From contig DJVH01000054.1 in NCBI GenBank assembly GCA_002440825.1, positions 18,192-30,912 on the forward strand: a stretch of 12,721 nucleotides of DNA, written 5' to 3'. Within the stretch, counting starts at the first letter, position 1. Each line of letters starts with the position of its first letter. The notes beneath the pieces were generated by a model. That model searched no databases and was not told the DNA's origin. It saw only the letters and a list, made by a program, of their open reading frames with translations. Source of the DNA: Bacteriovoracaceae bacterium UBA6261. Its GTDB lineage: Bacteria > Bdellovibrionota > Bacteriovoracia > Bacteriovoracales > Bacteriovoracaceae. A program made the translations under genes and the position numbers. Positions 1 through 7,699 of this stretch are shown piece after piece.

Positions 1-294
1 GAAGTCGACATGATCAAGAAGGTCAATGCTGCTTATGAAAATCAAAAGCCTGAAGATCGCTATATCCTTGGGTTTGACCGCGTTCAGGATCCGGAAAACA
101 CGCTCGCTGGTTCAGGTGCATCCATGAAGACTTTTGGTCACACTGGTTTTACGGGAACATCCTTCTGGATCGACATTGAGAAAATGAAGGGAGCCGTAAT
201 TCTCACCAATGCGACTCAGTCCTATTGGTATGAAAGAACCGGCCTGACAGCGCTGAGAAAAGCTCTTGGTGCTGCTATTTGGAAATTACCTTAA
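1..294 (+). CDS. Serine hydrolase, beta-lactamase/PBP-like (class C fold), C-terminal part only
   Basis: The reading frame is open from base 1 to the TAA at 292-294, so the gene begins upstream of the window and only the last 97 residues are visible. The segment GHTGFTGTSFW (HTG codons at 139-147) matches the third active-site box (KTG/HTG) of the class C beta-lactamase-related serine hydrolases, pfam Beta-lactamase. It is followed by the usual beta-strand with a VILTN-type sequence and a final helix. Members of this family are esterases, D-aminopeptidases or DD-peptidases, so the substrate cannot be told from this end. The SxxK and YxN motifs would lie upstream. Its last 9 bases overlap the end of the convergent nnrD gene, and no intrinsic terminator is visible between them. 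Confidence 0.85.
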   Translation, partial: EVDMIKKVNAAYENQKPEDRYILGFDRVQDPENTLAGSGASMKTFGHTGFTGTSFWIDIEKMKGAVILTNATQSYWYERTGLTALRKALGAAIWKLP

Positions 295-1125
295 CGAAAA
301 AAGAACTTTTGGAAGTGACTCAATGATATCTAGGGGACGAAGGCTCAAGTGATCCTTGTGTTGCTTCTCCCAAAGTTTCGAGCAAGTCCCATGAACATAT
401 GAACCCAGGATGGCCGCTTCAATAGCAGGAATGTCTTGAGCATAAAACCCGGCAATAATGCCGAGGAGAGTGTCACCGGTTCCGGCTTTAGCAAGCGCAC
501 GCGTTCCCTCTGAAATTTGGTAGATCTTGTTGGATGAATCCGAAATGAGAGTGTCGGCTCCCTTTAAGAGGACGACACAACCGAATTTTTTTTGAGCTTC
601 TTGAATAAAATGAATTCGATCCTTTTTTATTTCAGCTGAATTTTTGTGAAGGAGTCTCGCCAGTTCTCCTTCGTGAGGAGTGAGAATCCAGCTTTCCGGC
701 AACTGAGTATTTTTCATGGTTGCAAGCAGGGTCAGCGCATCTGCATCGAGGATGACCTTTTCATATTTTTCTTTTATCAAAAAAGTTAAAAATTTTTTTT
801 GGGATTCACTGACTCCAAGGCCCGGGCCAATTGCCACAACAAATGACTTTTTATTTTTGAGTTCGGATAACTTTAGCGGATGAACAATGAAGTCCGGAAA
901 TTTCAACCAGGGAAATTTCGAAAGATCGGTCATTAAATGAGTATAACCAGCTCCTGAGCGTGTCGCGGCCAGAGCAGTGAGAATGCCTGCGCCGTAAAGA
1001 CCTTTGCCCCCGCCAACTACAAGGACTTTTCCAGCATCAGTTTTATTTGAAAACTTTTTGCGCGAAGGAAGTTTCTTTTTGATAAAGGAAGAATTAATTT
1101 TTTGCAAACTCAATAACTGCCTCAC
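286..1125 (-). CDS. nnrD: ADP/ATP-dependent (S)-NAD(P)H-hydrate dehydratase, stand-alone
   Basis: The 279-residue protein repairs damaged NADHX/NADPHX back to NAD(P)H in the cytoplasm, using ADP or ATP. Visible family motifs are KVLVVGGG (33-40), ALAATRSGAG (51-60), VAIGPGLG (97-104), ILDADAL (125-131), LTPHEGE (148-154), VVLLKGADT (184-192) and the ribokinase-like signature AGTGDTLLG, with catalytic Asp at 218. The N-terminal NnrE epimerase domain often fused to this enzyme is absent, and no separate epimerase is seen. The start is the GTG at 1123-1125, preceded by GAGAG; the first 20 or so residues lie ahead of the conserved core, so an internal start is possible. The gene overlaps the upstream hydrolase by 32 nt, suggesting coupled translation, and is the last gene of the six-gene operon. 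Confidence 0.92.
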   Translation of the reverse strand: MRQLLSLQKINSSFIKKKLPSRKKFSNKTDAGKVLVVGGGKGLYGAGILTALAATRSGAGYTHLMTDLSKFPWLKFPDFIVHPLKLSELKNKKSFVVAIGPGLGVSESQKKFLTFLIKEKYEKVILDADALTLLATMKNTQLPESWILTPHEGELARLLHKNSAEIKKDRIHFIQEAQKKFGCVVLLKGADTLISDSSNKIYQISEGTRALAKAGTGDTLLGIIAGFYAQDIPAIEAAILGSYVHGTCSKLWEKQHKDHLSLRPLDIIESLPKVLFSLR

Positions 1126-1888
1126 AAAATTCTCTCGGATGAGTTTTGTGAATATTGTGCCACGATTTAGGTATAAAGTGAAAGCGTGCTCTTGGTACGG
1201 ATTCTTTTATGTGTTCTATACATTTTTCTGTCATTGCTGAGCCTACTTCAGGGTCAGCAACGATGAAAAGCACAGGAAAAGTCGTGGTCGTAAGTGCTGA
1301 AGTTAAATCGGTCGTATTGCCTTGATAGCCGTAGAGAACAGAAACATCCGGCCAGAATTTGAGTTCATATTTTTCAGGGCCGTGTTCAACAACCTTGGTT
1401 TTCAAAAGATCCTTAGCGTAAGAATAAAGCGGAGAAATGATTGTGAAAATGTCATCCTTGCTTTTAAAAAAAAGAGAGTTCACATGGGCCTTTCGGGCCA
1501 TCTCCAGTTTTTCCTGATCTTTTTCGGGACTGCGAGGCTGCCTCTGGTGGATCCCCATATCTTCGACAATAAGCTTTTCCACCATCTCAGGAAAAAGTTC
1601 ACCGAAACGAAGAACTGTTCTGCCCCCCATTGAATGACCGAGAAGGGTGACCTTTTGAAGATGAAGTGAATCGAACAATCTTTTTAAGTCTCGCGCCATC
1701 TGGTCGGCAGAATAATCCGTTCCTTCCGGATGAGATTTTCCGTGACCGCGCTGATCGACCAGTAAAAGATCGAAGTGTTTCTGCAATTCAGGAACGAGTG
1801 GTTCAAATGTTTCAAGCGAACTTAACAAGCCGTGAACCATGACAAGCACGGGCTTTCCGCTTTGATAGAATTTATAATGGAGAATCAT
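1094..1888 (-). CDS. Alpha/beta-fold hydrolase (YbfF-like esterase group)
   Basis: This is a 264-residue cytoplasmic alpha/beta hydrolase with no signal peptide. It has the oxyanion-hole VHGLLSS (18-24), the DQRGHGKS strand-turn (45-52), the nucleophile elbow GHSMGG with Ser86, a probable acid Asp212 in IVADPE, and the catalytic His244 in SWHNIH. This is the usual order for esterases, lipases and C-C hydrolases of this fold, and the substrate cannot be deduced. The ATG at 1886-1888 is supported by an AGGGA Shine-Dalgarno that overlaps the stop codon of the preceding lipoprotein gene; the gap is only 9 nt. Its 3' end overlaps nnrD by 32 nt, so it is fully embedded in the operon. Confidence 0.93.
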   Translation of the reverse strand: MILHYKFYQSGKPVLVMVHGLLSSLETFEPLVPELQKHFDLLLVDQRGHGKSHPEGTDYSADQMARDLKRLFDSLHLQKVTLLGHSMGGRTVLRFGELFPEMVEKLIVEDMGIHQRQPRSPEKDQEKLEMARKAHVNSLFFKSKDDIFTIISPLYSYAKDLLKTKVVEHGPEKYELKFWPDVSVLYGYQGNTTDLTSALTTTTFPVLFIVADPEVGSAMTEKCIEHIKESVPRARFHFIPKSWHNIHKTHPREFCEAVIEFAKN

Positions 1889-1897
1889 ATTTCATCC

Positions 1898-3586
1898 CTA
1901 TCTAAAAAAGGCTTTGATGAAGCCAAGGCAGCCTGTTTTAGGAGGTTCGATTGGAGCCCATTTGAAAATGGAAAGCATTTTGTGGTTGGCCTTGTAATCG
2001 TCCAGTTCATCTTTGGTGAAAAGAGCTACGCCGACAATCTTTTTATTCGATACTTCGTAAAGCCCATGATCAGTGAGGTAAAACTCAGATTTCCCCTTAG
2101 ATTGGGCAAGCTCAACCCACTCACTTCTTGCTTTCTTTTTTTCGACAAAAGATTTGATGGCATTCACATCGCGAATCTCTTTTTTAGGAGTATTCTGATC
2201 GAATGCAGTTTCGTTGATGACCATTTTTTCAATGGCCTGATAGTTGGACATGTTGGGAGCTTCTTTTAATGTAAGTCCCAGATGAATGTTCAACAGTTTT
2301 GTATATTGTTTATCAATTGTATTTTTCAAAAGCTCGACTTTCTCAGCAGTCAGAGAAGAATCATATTTAGCCACTTCGGCAAGCATCATATCGAAGACCT
2401 GTCGTTTGTAGAAGAAAACATAACTGCTGATGTAATTACCCCGGCCGCCCCGCAATTTAAATTTAGCTGCATTGGCAGTTTCCATATAAACTTCAACTGG
2501 TCCGCCGTTTTTTGCCATCGTTACAATATCCGGCCAGACTCCACCAAAGTCTCGGAGAACCCATTTGCCGGTAGGTGATAAATCCTTGGTTGTTTCAAAA
2601 ACAAGATTTTGTGAATGTGGTTCGAAGTTCATTCCCGCTTTTAAAGACACATCCTCAAACATTTTGAGATAACTATTGATCATGTATTGTTCAAAAAAAT
2701 CATAAGAGGAAAGTCCGCTCTTACTGATGACATCCATAATAAGTGGATTCCCTTTTCTGTTCGGGCTCATCAGTGCTGAAAAGCTCAGCCATTTTTTCTC
2801 ACCGTCCACAACTTCATCAGGAATTTCTCTGATCAGCTGCCCACCTAATTTTTCAGGAGCGCCTTCATGTTCCTTGATGATCGTCAAGCCAGCCGTTTCC
2901 GGAAACAGTTTAAGGTTAAGTTTTTCCAGCTTTTCTTTTCCCATGCGATCAAAAACTTTTTGATTGGCGACGGATCGTTCCACTTCATTGACACTGACCA
3001 GACGATCAATACTGCCGATAACATTTTTATCAAGACTTACTTTAGCGATAAACGGTTTTCTGGTGTCGCTGTTTTTGTTCCAGACCACAAGAGAGCGATA
3101 GCTGGATGTCGGCGAAGCCAGGAACTCGGTTTTATCTGGACCGATAAAGTTATAGCTGTTTCTTAAAAAATCATAGTGAGCTTCAGATTCAGGGTGCACA
3201 AAAAGTTTGTAGTGCTTCTTGCCGCTTATTTTCATAATCAACTGATCCGCGACCCTTGAATCAAGAGAATCGGCCTGAAGAAACTTTGCGTCTTCAACGG
3301 GAATTAAATAATAGGGAAGGGGAAACTTGGGATTTTTTTCCGGGACATAATCAGGGTTAATATTAGAGGCAAAAGCTCCGGCTCCCCAAAGATCTTTGTT
3401 GTGCAGATTTTGTTCTTCGTTGAGAAGTTCTTTGACTCCTTCAGGAAGATTTTCACTGCCATTGATCCGATGAAGATGTTCGCTGGCAATGAAACGGCTG
3501 ACTTTCGGCGATAAAGTAACATTGTTATCGCACGCAATGAGTGCGAACGCTGTTACTAACCAAAGAAAAAAGAGATTTCGTTTCAT
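1898..3586 (-). CDS. Lipoprotein with IucA/IucC (NIS synthetase)-like fold
   Basis: The 562-residue protein begins with a lipoprotein signal peptide ending in the lipobox LIAC (Cys19, then Asp20). The body follows the ATP-binding pattern of NRPS-independent siderophore (NIS) synthetases: SSYRS (161-165), like the family S-x-R-T; AKVSL with Lys182 and then Arg195; FEPHSQN (321-327), equivalent to E-x-H-x-Q-N; and LRDFGG (344-349). NIS synthetases join citrate-type acids to amines or alcohols using ATP in the cytoplasm, so an exported version is odd. No siderophore transporter or other siderophore gene is nearby. It ends in the shared tail GCLGFIKAFFR; Cys19 and Cys553 are the only cysteines. 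The ATG at 3584-3586 follows GAGGA at 7-nt spacing, 13 nt after the preceding gene. By the E. coli rule, Asp at +2 favours inner-membrane retention. The fold call is by eye and activity is unproven. Confidence 0.72.
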   Translation of the reverse strand: MKRNLFFLWLVTAFALIACDNNVTLSPKVSRFIASEHLHRINGSENLPEGVKELLNEEQNLHNKDLWGAGAFASNINPDYVPEKNPKFPLPYYLIPVEDAKFLQADSLDSRVADQLIMKISGKKHYKLFVHPESEAHYDFLRNSYNFIGPDKTEFLASPTSSYRSLVVWNKNSDTRKPFIAKVSLDKNVIGSIDRLVSVNEVERSVANQKVFDRMGKEKLEKLNLKLFPETAGLTIIKEHEGAPEKLGGQLIREIPDEVVDGEKKWLSFSALMSPNRKGNPLIMDVISKSGLSSYDFFEQYMINSYLKMFEDVSLKAGMNFEPHSQNLVFETTKDLSPTGKWVLRDFGGVWPDIVTMAKNGGPVEVYMETANAAKFKLRGGRGNYISSYVFFYKRQVFDMMLAEVAKYDSSLTAEKVELLKNTIDKQYTKLLNIHLGLTLKEAPNMSNYQAIEKMVINETAFDQNTPKKEIRDVNAIKSFVEKKKARSEWVELAQSKGKSEFYLTDHGLYEVSNKKIVGVALFTKDELDDYKANHKMLSIFKWAPIEPPKTGCLGFIKAFFR

Positions 3587-3599
3587 CGCTTAATCCTCT

Positions 3600-6038
3600 T
3601 TAGAACATCATCATCAATGCTTTCATAGCATCTAGACATGTTCCGCCGCCGAGCTCTTTCTTGGCCGCAGCTGGTGCTACACCTTGATAAAAAGCTTCCA
3701 GAGGCTGTTCTGCTTTAGAAATCGGAAGCAAGTCGAGTGTCAAGTTTCCGTTGTAAGTTACTTTGTGGTAAAGTCCCGCATTTTTTAACCCTGAAAGTGT
3801 GTACACTTTTACCAGGAAATCAGGATCTGTTTTTTCCGGAACTTTCATCCAGATAACATCAGGAGAATCAACGGCCATGCTTGCTGAAATTTCAGCAAAG
3901 CCTTTGATCTTGGCAAGGAAATCCCCTTGTGCGGCAAGGGCTTCTTTTAACATTTTTTCTGAAGCCGGATTCTTTGCTTTAAGGACAACTTTTAATTTTT
4001 CTGCTTTAGGGTTCCAGGTACCCAGCACCAGACTTTTTGAGAAGGCCACGTCGAACTCTGCTTTGCCTTTGAATTTTTTATTCATTTCATGAACGAGTTC
4101 ACTGACCTTAACCAGGCGGTCCAGGATAAAACTATCAGTAAAGGCAGGTTTTTCTTCTGCAAATTTCAGAACATCTTTTTCAGTCAGTTCCTTGGCGTTT
4201 TTCAAATGAGAGAAGGCGTAGTAGCGATAAGCCAAAGCCTTTTTTGCCAGCACTTCAAAAACCAAGGCTCTGTTTTTTTCAAGAGTGTTCATGGCCGCTG
4301 CTTTGAGTGGCTGCGGAATACCTTTGGCATCTCTTTCAAAAAGCTTGGCCAGGAGCTTGTTTTGTGCATTTTTTCTTTTCGCGCTTGTTGCGTGCGCAAG
4401 TGTCTCTCTTTCACTTCCCAGAATGTCTGAGATCAAAAGATACATTTCAACGTTGTCAGTTGGAGCAGTAAAGATTTTTCTCAAATAGGATGTTTCTACC
4501 TCTACCAACTCCGAGCGGGCGCGTGCCTTGGCAAGCCACTCTACGCTTTCTTCAAAAGGAGAGCCGACGTGTTCGACACTTCCTCCGTATTTTGCACCGT
4601 CAATTTTCATCGGATTATTTTTTACTGTGATTTTCTGATCAGCGTCCACAACGGCATTTGGTATGACTAAATCACCAACTTTGTAACCTTTGTCTGCGAA
4701 TGCTCCTGCCGTTCCCATGTAGACCACATTTGTGTGTCCTGTATTCTTGAAAGCCTGAGCGATGGGAACAATTTCATCTCCCCAGCTGTTTGAGACTACA
4801 CGCCATCTGACATCTTTTCCATCTGCACTTTTGAAAACATAGTCGCACATTTCAATGGTGAAGTTATCGTAGTTGTAGACTTTAAATTTTTCAGGAAGGA
4901 GAGACGGATTGCTTTCAAATTCTTTTTCGAATGCTGCGAAAGCATCCTCAACAATCTTTTTATCTTTGAAAATTGTTTCAAGTGGAGACTTTTCCAGCGC
5001 AAAAAATTTCTCTCGAGTTTTTGCATCAAGCTTTTTATTGAATAAGTCAGGCTCGTCATCGTACAGATTTTTCAGAGCTCTGATTTTCCAAAAAATCTGA
5101 AACTTTCCGTCGATTGATTCTTTTTGCCCAATGATCACCCGCTCAGCTTTTGGGAGCAGTTTCAATTGAAGCGTGTGCTCTTCAACTTTAGCAGCGTGAA
5201 ACTTTTTCAGGTCACCTTTAACGATGACTTTGTTTGTTAGTTTTCTTCCATCTATATTGGAAAGGGAAAGCTGGTGAACAAGGTGATCCAGTCGGTCTTT
5301 ACCACCGATATTTGTGATGGCGTATCTGTAAGAAGACTCCCCTGGATATTTAACAATAAAGATTTTGTTGTAATTTTTCGCAAGCGGTTTTACTTCATAA
5401 AGAATTTCTCCACCTTGCTCTTTCAGGCCTTTCAGGAATTCGCGGCTGTCGCCAAGGTGAAATTCAATGGTTCTGTTATTCTGAATCGCTTCCCAGTAAA
5501 TGGCCCTGGTTGTGCGGTTAGAGATATAGTGACCGGAATCGAGAGTCATTTCTTCCGGGTTGAGAACTTCGGGGTTAATCAACGTATCATTGACCAATGA
5601 TTTTTCGCCTGAATTTAAACTCAGGTCAATATCATATTTACTTTGTGAAAGAGTGAAGGCTTCGTTGAGTTTTGTGCGGAAAAAATTATAGTTCCACTTC
5701 AAGTCTGCTTTATTCACACCTTTAACAAGATTTTTTGATTCAAGATACTCATAGATCAATCCATCGTAATTATCAGCGTCCGACAACATGGCCGGATCAA
5801 GGTGCATATTGATGAGATCTTCTACTGTGATCTTTCTAAGTTCTGTAATAATTTCGTCCGGCACTTTTCCTTCAAGCGCAACTGAATATTCATTCAGGTA
5901 ATACTTGAATTTATCAATGGAAAGAAAATAAGTGATTTCATCTGTTGATGAAGCTGGAAGGCGTGCGCGATCCTGAAAGCTTGCACAGCCAGCGAAGAGA
6001 GAAAGGACTAAAATTAAACTTAAAAATTTATTAAACAT
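3600..6038 (-). CDS. Large lipoprotein with nucleoside phosphorylase/nucleosidase (MTAN/PNP) domain
   Basis: The protein has 812 residues from the ATG at 6036-6038. A TTG at 6042-6044 would add two residues, but the GGA Shine-Dalgarno sits 7 nt before the ATG and too close to the TTG. The lipobox LFAGC places the lipidated Cys at 18, followed by Ala. Residues ~20-380 match nothing I recognise. Residues ~388-540 follow the PNP/MTAN superfamily: MGTAGAF (441-447), VGDLVIP (454-460), VEVETSYL (512-519, ribose-binding Glu515) and LLISD (534-538). The Glu-to-Asp distance is 23 residues, the same as Glu174 to Asp197 of E. coli MTAN. The phosphate-binding Arg of true phosphorylases (RVGTCG) is not present, favouring hydrolysis. 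The rest is helical, then a beta-rich tail ending GGGTCLDAMKAL with Cys801. It lies 11 nt after the ART gene. Confidence 0.72.
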   Translation of the reverse strand: MFNKFLSLILVLSLFAGCASFQDRARLPASSTDEITYFLSIDKFKYYLNEYSVALEGKVPDEIITELRKITVEDLINMHLDPAMLSDADNYDGLIYEYLESKNLVKGVNKADLKWNYNFFRTKLNEAFTLSQSKYDIDLSLNSGEKSLVNDTLINPEVLNPEEMTLDSGHYISNRTTRAIYWEAIQNNRTIEFHLGDSREFLKGLKEQGGEILYEVKPLAKNYNKIFIVKYPGESSYRYAITNIGGKDRLDHLVHQLSLSNIDGRKLTNKVIVKGDLKKFHAAKVEEHTLQLKLLPKAERVIIGQKESIDGKFQIFWKIRALKNLYDDEPDLFNKKLDAKTREKFFALEKSPLETIFKDKKIVEDAFAAFEKEFESNPSLLPEKFKVYNYDNFTIEMCDYVFKSADGKDVRWRVVSNSWGDEIVPIAQAFKNTGHTNVVYMGTAGAFADKGYKVGDLVIPNAVVDADQKITVKNNPMKIDGAKYGGSVEHVGSPFEESVEWLAKARARSELVEVETSYLRKIFTAPTDNVEMYLLISDILGSERETLAHATSAKRKNAQNKLLAKLFERDAKGIPQPLKAAAMNTLEKNRALVFEVLAKKALAYRYYAFSHLKNAKELTEKDVLKFAEEKPAFTDSFILDRLVKVSELVHEMNKKFKGKAEFDVAFSKSLVLGTWNPKAEKLKVVLKAKNPASEKMLKEALAAQGDFLAKIKGFAEISASMAVDSPDVIWMKVPEKTDPDFLVKVYTLSGLKNAGLYHKVTYNGNLTLDLLPISKAEQPLEAFYQGVAPAAAKKELGGGTCLDAMKALMMMF

Positions 6039-6049
6039 ATTCAATTCCG

Positions 6050-7699
6050 TTATTTCCAGAAGCTAGTAATAATATCGATACAAGCAGCGCCTTTTTTTGG
6101 CACTTCAACCGGCACAGGAGGTGCAACCGGTTTTTTGTTAAACATTTTGTTGAAGAACTTCACCATGAAGTTCGGCTCCTTGTTCACGGGAACAGCTGCA
6201 GTTATTTTTCCTTCGTATCTGTTGAGTGCAGAGTCGAAGTATTCTTTTGAATTGGCCATGACTTTAGAGTAAATTTCATCAGCCTTGCCTTCGCCGTGTT
6301 TCTTGATAAGTTTTTCTTTGAAAAGTTTTTTCATGAACTCTTCAGTGTTGGCACCGTCTGTGTGAATTTTTGCATCGTAAAAGCCCATGACATCTTCAGG
6401 GAAGGCCATCAGCGGAAGGAGAAATTCCACTTCATTCTTAAACTTAGAAGCAAAGTTAAAAGACACTAGTCTTGGGTCTAGAGCATAAGCCGTCATCTTC
6501 TGTTGACCAAATTGATGAGCGACATTGAACTTGGGAGTAAAAGAAAGGAAAGGGCTTCCTTTTGGATCTTTGGAATGATTTACAAACATGGTTACAACGC
6601 GTGCACTTTTTGTGTATTCACTTTCAAGAGCGGCATTCGTACCGATGAATTTTTCATACATCGCCGTCAAAGAGCGAAGTCTTCTGTTCCATGTACCCTG
6701 GTTTTTAGTGATGATGGTCGACATAACAAAAATATCACCTTCTTTTTGGGCCACTTCTTTTTCGATTTCTTTTCCACCCTTGTAAGCAGAGTAGATAACA
6801 TCGTCATTGACTCCGCGATAGATGAAAATTCTTTGATCCATAGGTAAAGGATTGGCCATAGCATCGAGATACGTTTCCCAGAAACGCTGTTCAAATGGAG
6901 CCATTTGTTCCCAAGGCAGGTATTTTTTCAGAAGGCCTGCTGCCCCCTTGCGGTCATTTTTCGCTACAAGGTTTTTGAATTGCATGTCATCGCTGGCCTT
7001 ATCAAGAGCTTCAATGACAGCTCTGCGTTCAGCATCTTTTTTCTTAATGGACTTCATCGCTTGTTCATAGGCAGGAGTGTAGTCTTCTTTTTCCTTGGCC
7101 CATTCAGCGGCGCGGACTTTCAAAGCATCTCTTGTTTCAGTGTCTGCGAAATCTTGTGTCACTTCATAGTTGGCCGCGACTTCGCGAATTTTTGCCCAGG
7201 TTTGAGCTGTGATCGGGTCTTGCTCCAGAGCATTGTAATACATTTCGAACGCAGCAAAATGGCTCATAAAATATTTTTCATCTCTTAAAACGCGCAAAAA
7301 ATTCATGAGTTCAGCAGAAGCGACCGGATCAGAAAAGGCCTCCTTTGAGTGGAGAACGATGACTTTATAAACGTTGTCTTTAACCTGAAATTCAGGAAAA
7401 TAGGCTACGCCTTTGGGAAGAGAAGCATCTTCGACAAATTCGAGAGCAATTTCATTTCCAGTGCCGTATGTTCCTCTGAAAAGTGTCGTTTTTTGAACAA
7501 AGTCATTAATGACTTTTTTATAATCGCGATTGCTGACTTTGTTTGATGATTTGAATTCAAAAACTTCAAGAACTTCATCTTGAGTCTGAACAACACCGGC
7601 AGTGGCCGGAAAACGTGGAGCATCTTCAACCGGCTTAAAATAAGCGCAGCTTGAGAGCAGGAAGGTCAGGACAAGAAAAAGAGATAACGACTTAGTCAT
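6050..7699 (-). CDS. ADP-ribosyltransferase-fold lipoprotein B
   Basis: The 549-residue protein has a lipoprotein signal ending LLSSC (Cys18, then Ala). Residues ~30-220 are a little-conserved N-terminal region. Residues ~222-440 hold a domain shared with its upstream neighbour, with R-S-E ADP-ribosyltransferase landmarks: FIYRG (Arg295), FLSFTP followed by AHQFG (Ser386 in the STS-like strand), and EVEFLLP (Glu423-x-Glu425). Such enzymes transfer ADP-ribose from NAD to a protein or other target; an E-x-E rather than Q-x-E motif is typical of arginine-directed members. A Pro/Lys-rich linker (~522-537) leads to the tail AACIDIITSFWK; Cys18 and Cys540 are the only cysteines. Its ATG overlaps the upstream stop as ATGA, so translation is probably coupled. 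Assignment is by motif; a non-enzymatic ART fold remains possible. Confidence 0.72.
   Translation of the reverse strand: MTKSLSLFLVLTFLLSSCAYFKPVEDAPRFPATAGVVQTQDEVLEVFEFKSSNKVSNRDYKKVINDFVQKTTLFRGTYGTGNEIALEFVEDASLPKGVAYFPEFQVKDNVYKVIVLHSKEAFSDPVASAELMNFLRVLRDEKYFMSHFAAFEMYYNALEQDPITAQTWAKIREVAANYEVTQDFADTETRDALKVRAAEWAKEKEDYTPAYEQAMKSIKKKDAERRAVIEALDKASDDMQFKNLVAKNDRKGAAGLLKKYLPWEQMAPFEQRFWETYLDAMANPLPMDQRIFIYRGVNDDVIYSAYKGGKEIEKEVAQKEGDIFVMSTIITKNQGTWNRRLRSLTAMYEKFIGTNAALESEYTKSARVVTMFVNHSKDPKGSPFLSFTPKFNVAHQFGQQKMTAYALDPRLVSFNFASKFKNEVEFLLPLMAFPEDVMGFYDAKIHTDGANTEEFMKKLFKEKLIKKHGEGKADEIYSKVMANSKEYFDSALNRYEGKITAAVPVNKEPNFMVKFFNKMFNKKPVAPPVPVEVPKKGAACIDIITSFWK

Noticed and set aside
2867..3166. 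Opposite-strand open frames within the lipoprotein genes, such as this one
   Set aside because: They lie wholly inside well-supported genes, show no recognisable motif and no ribosome binding site with family support.
1898..3586. Siderophore biosynthesis operon
   Set aside because: Only one NIS-like protein is present, it carries a lipoprotein signal, and no transporter, receptor, monooxygenase or Fur box is seen nearby.
6042..6044. TTG start for the nucleosidase-domain lipoprotein
   Set aside because: The GGA Shine-Dalgarno is only one base away from the TTG but 7 nt from the ATG at 6036-6038, and both give a complete signal peptide.
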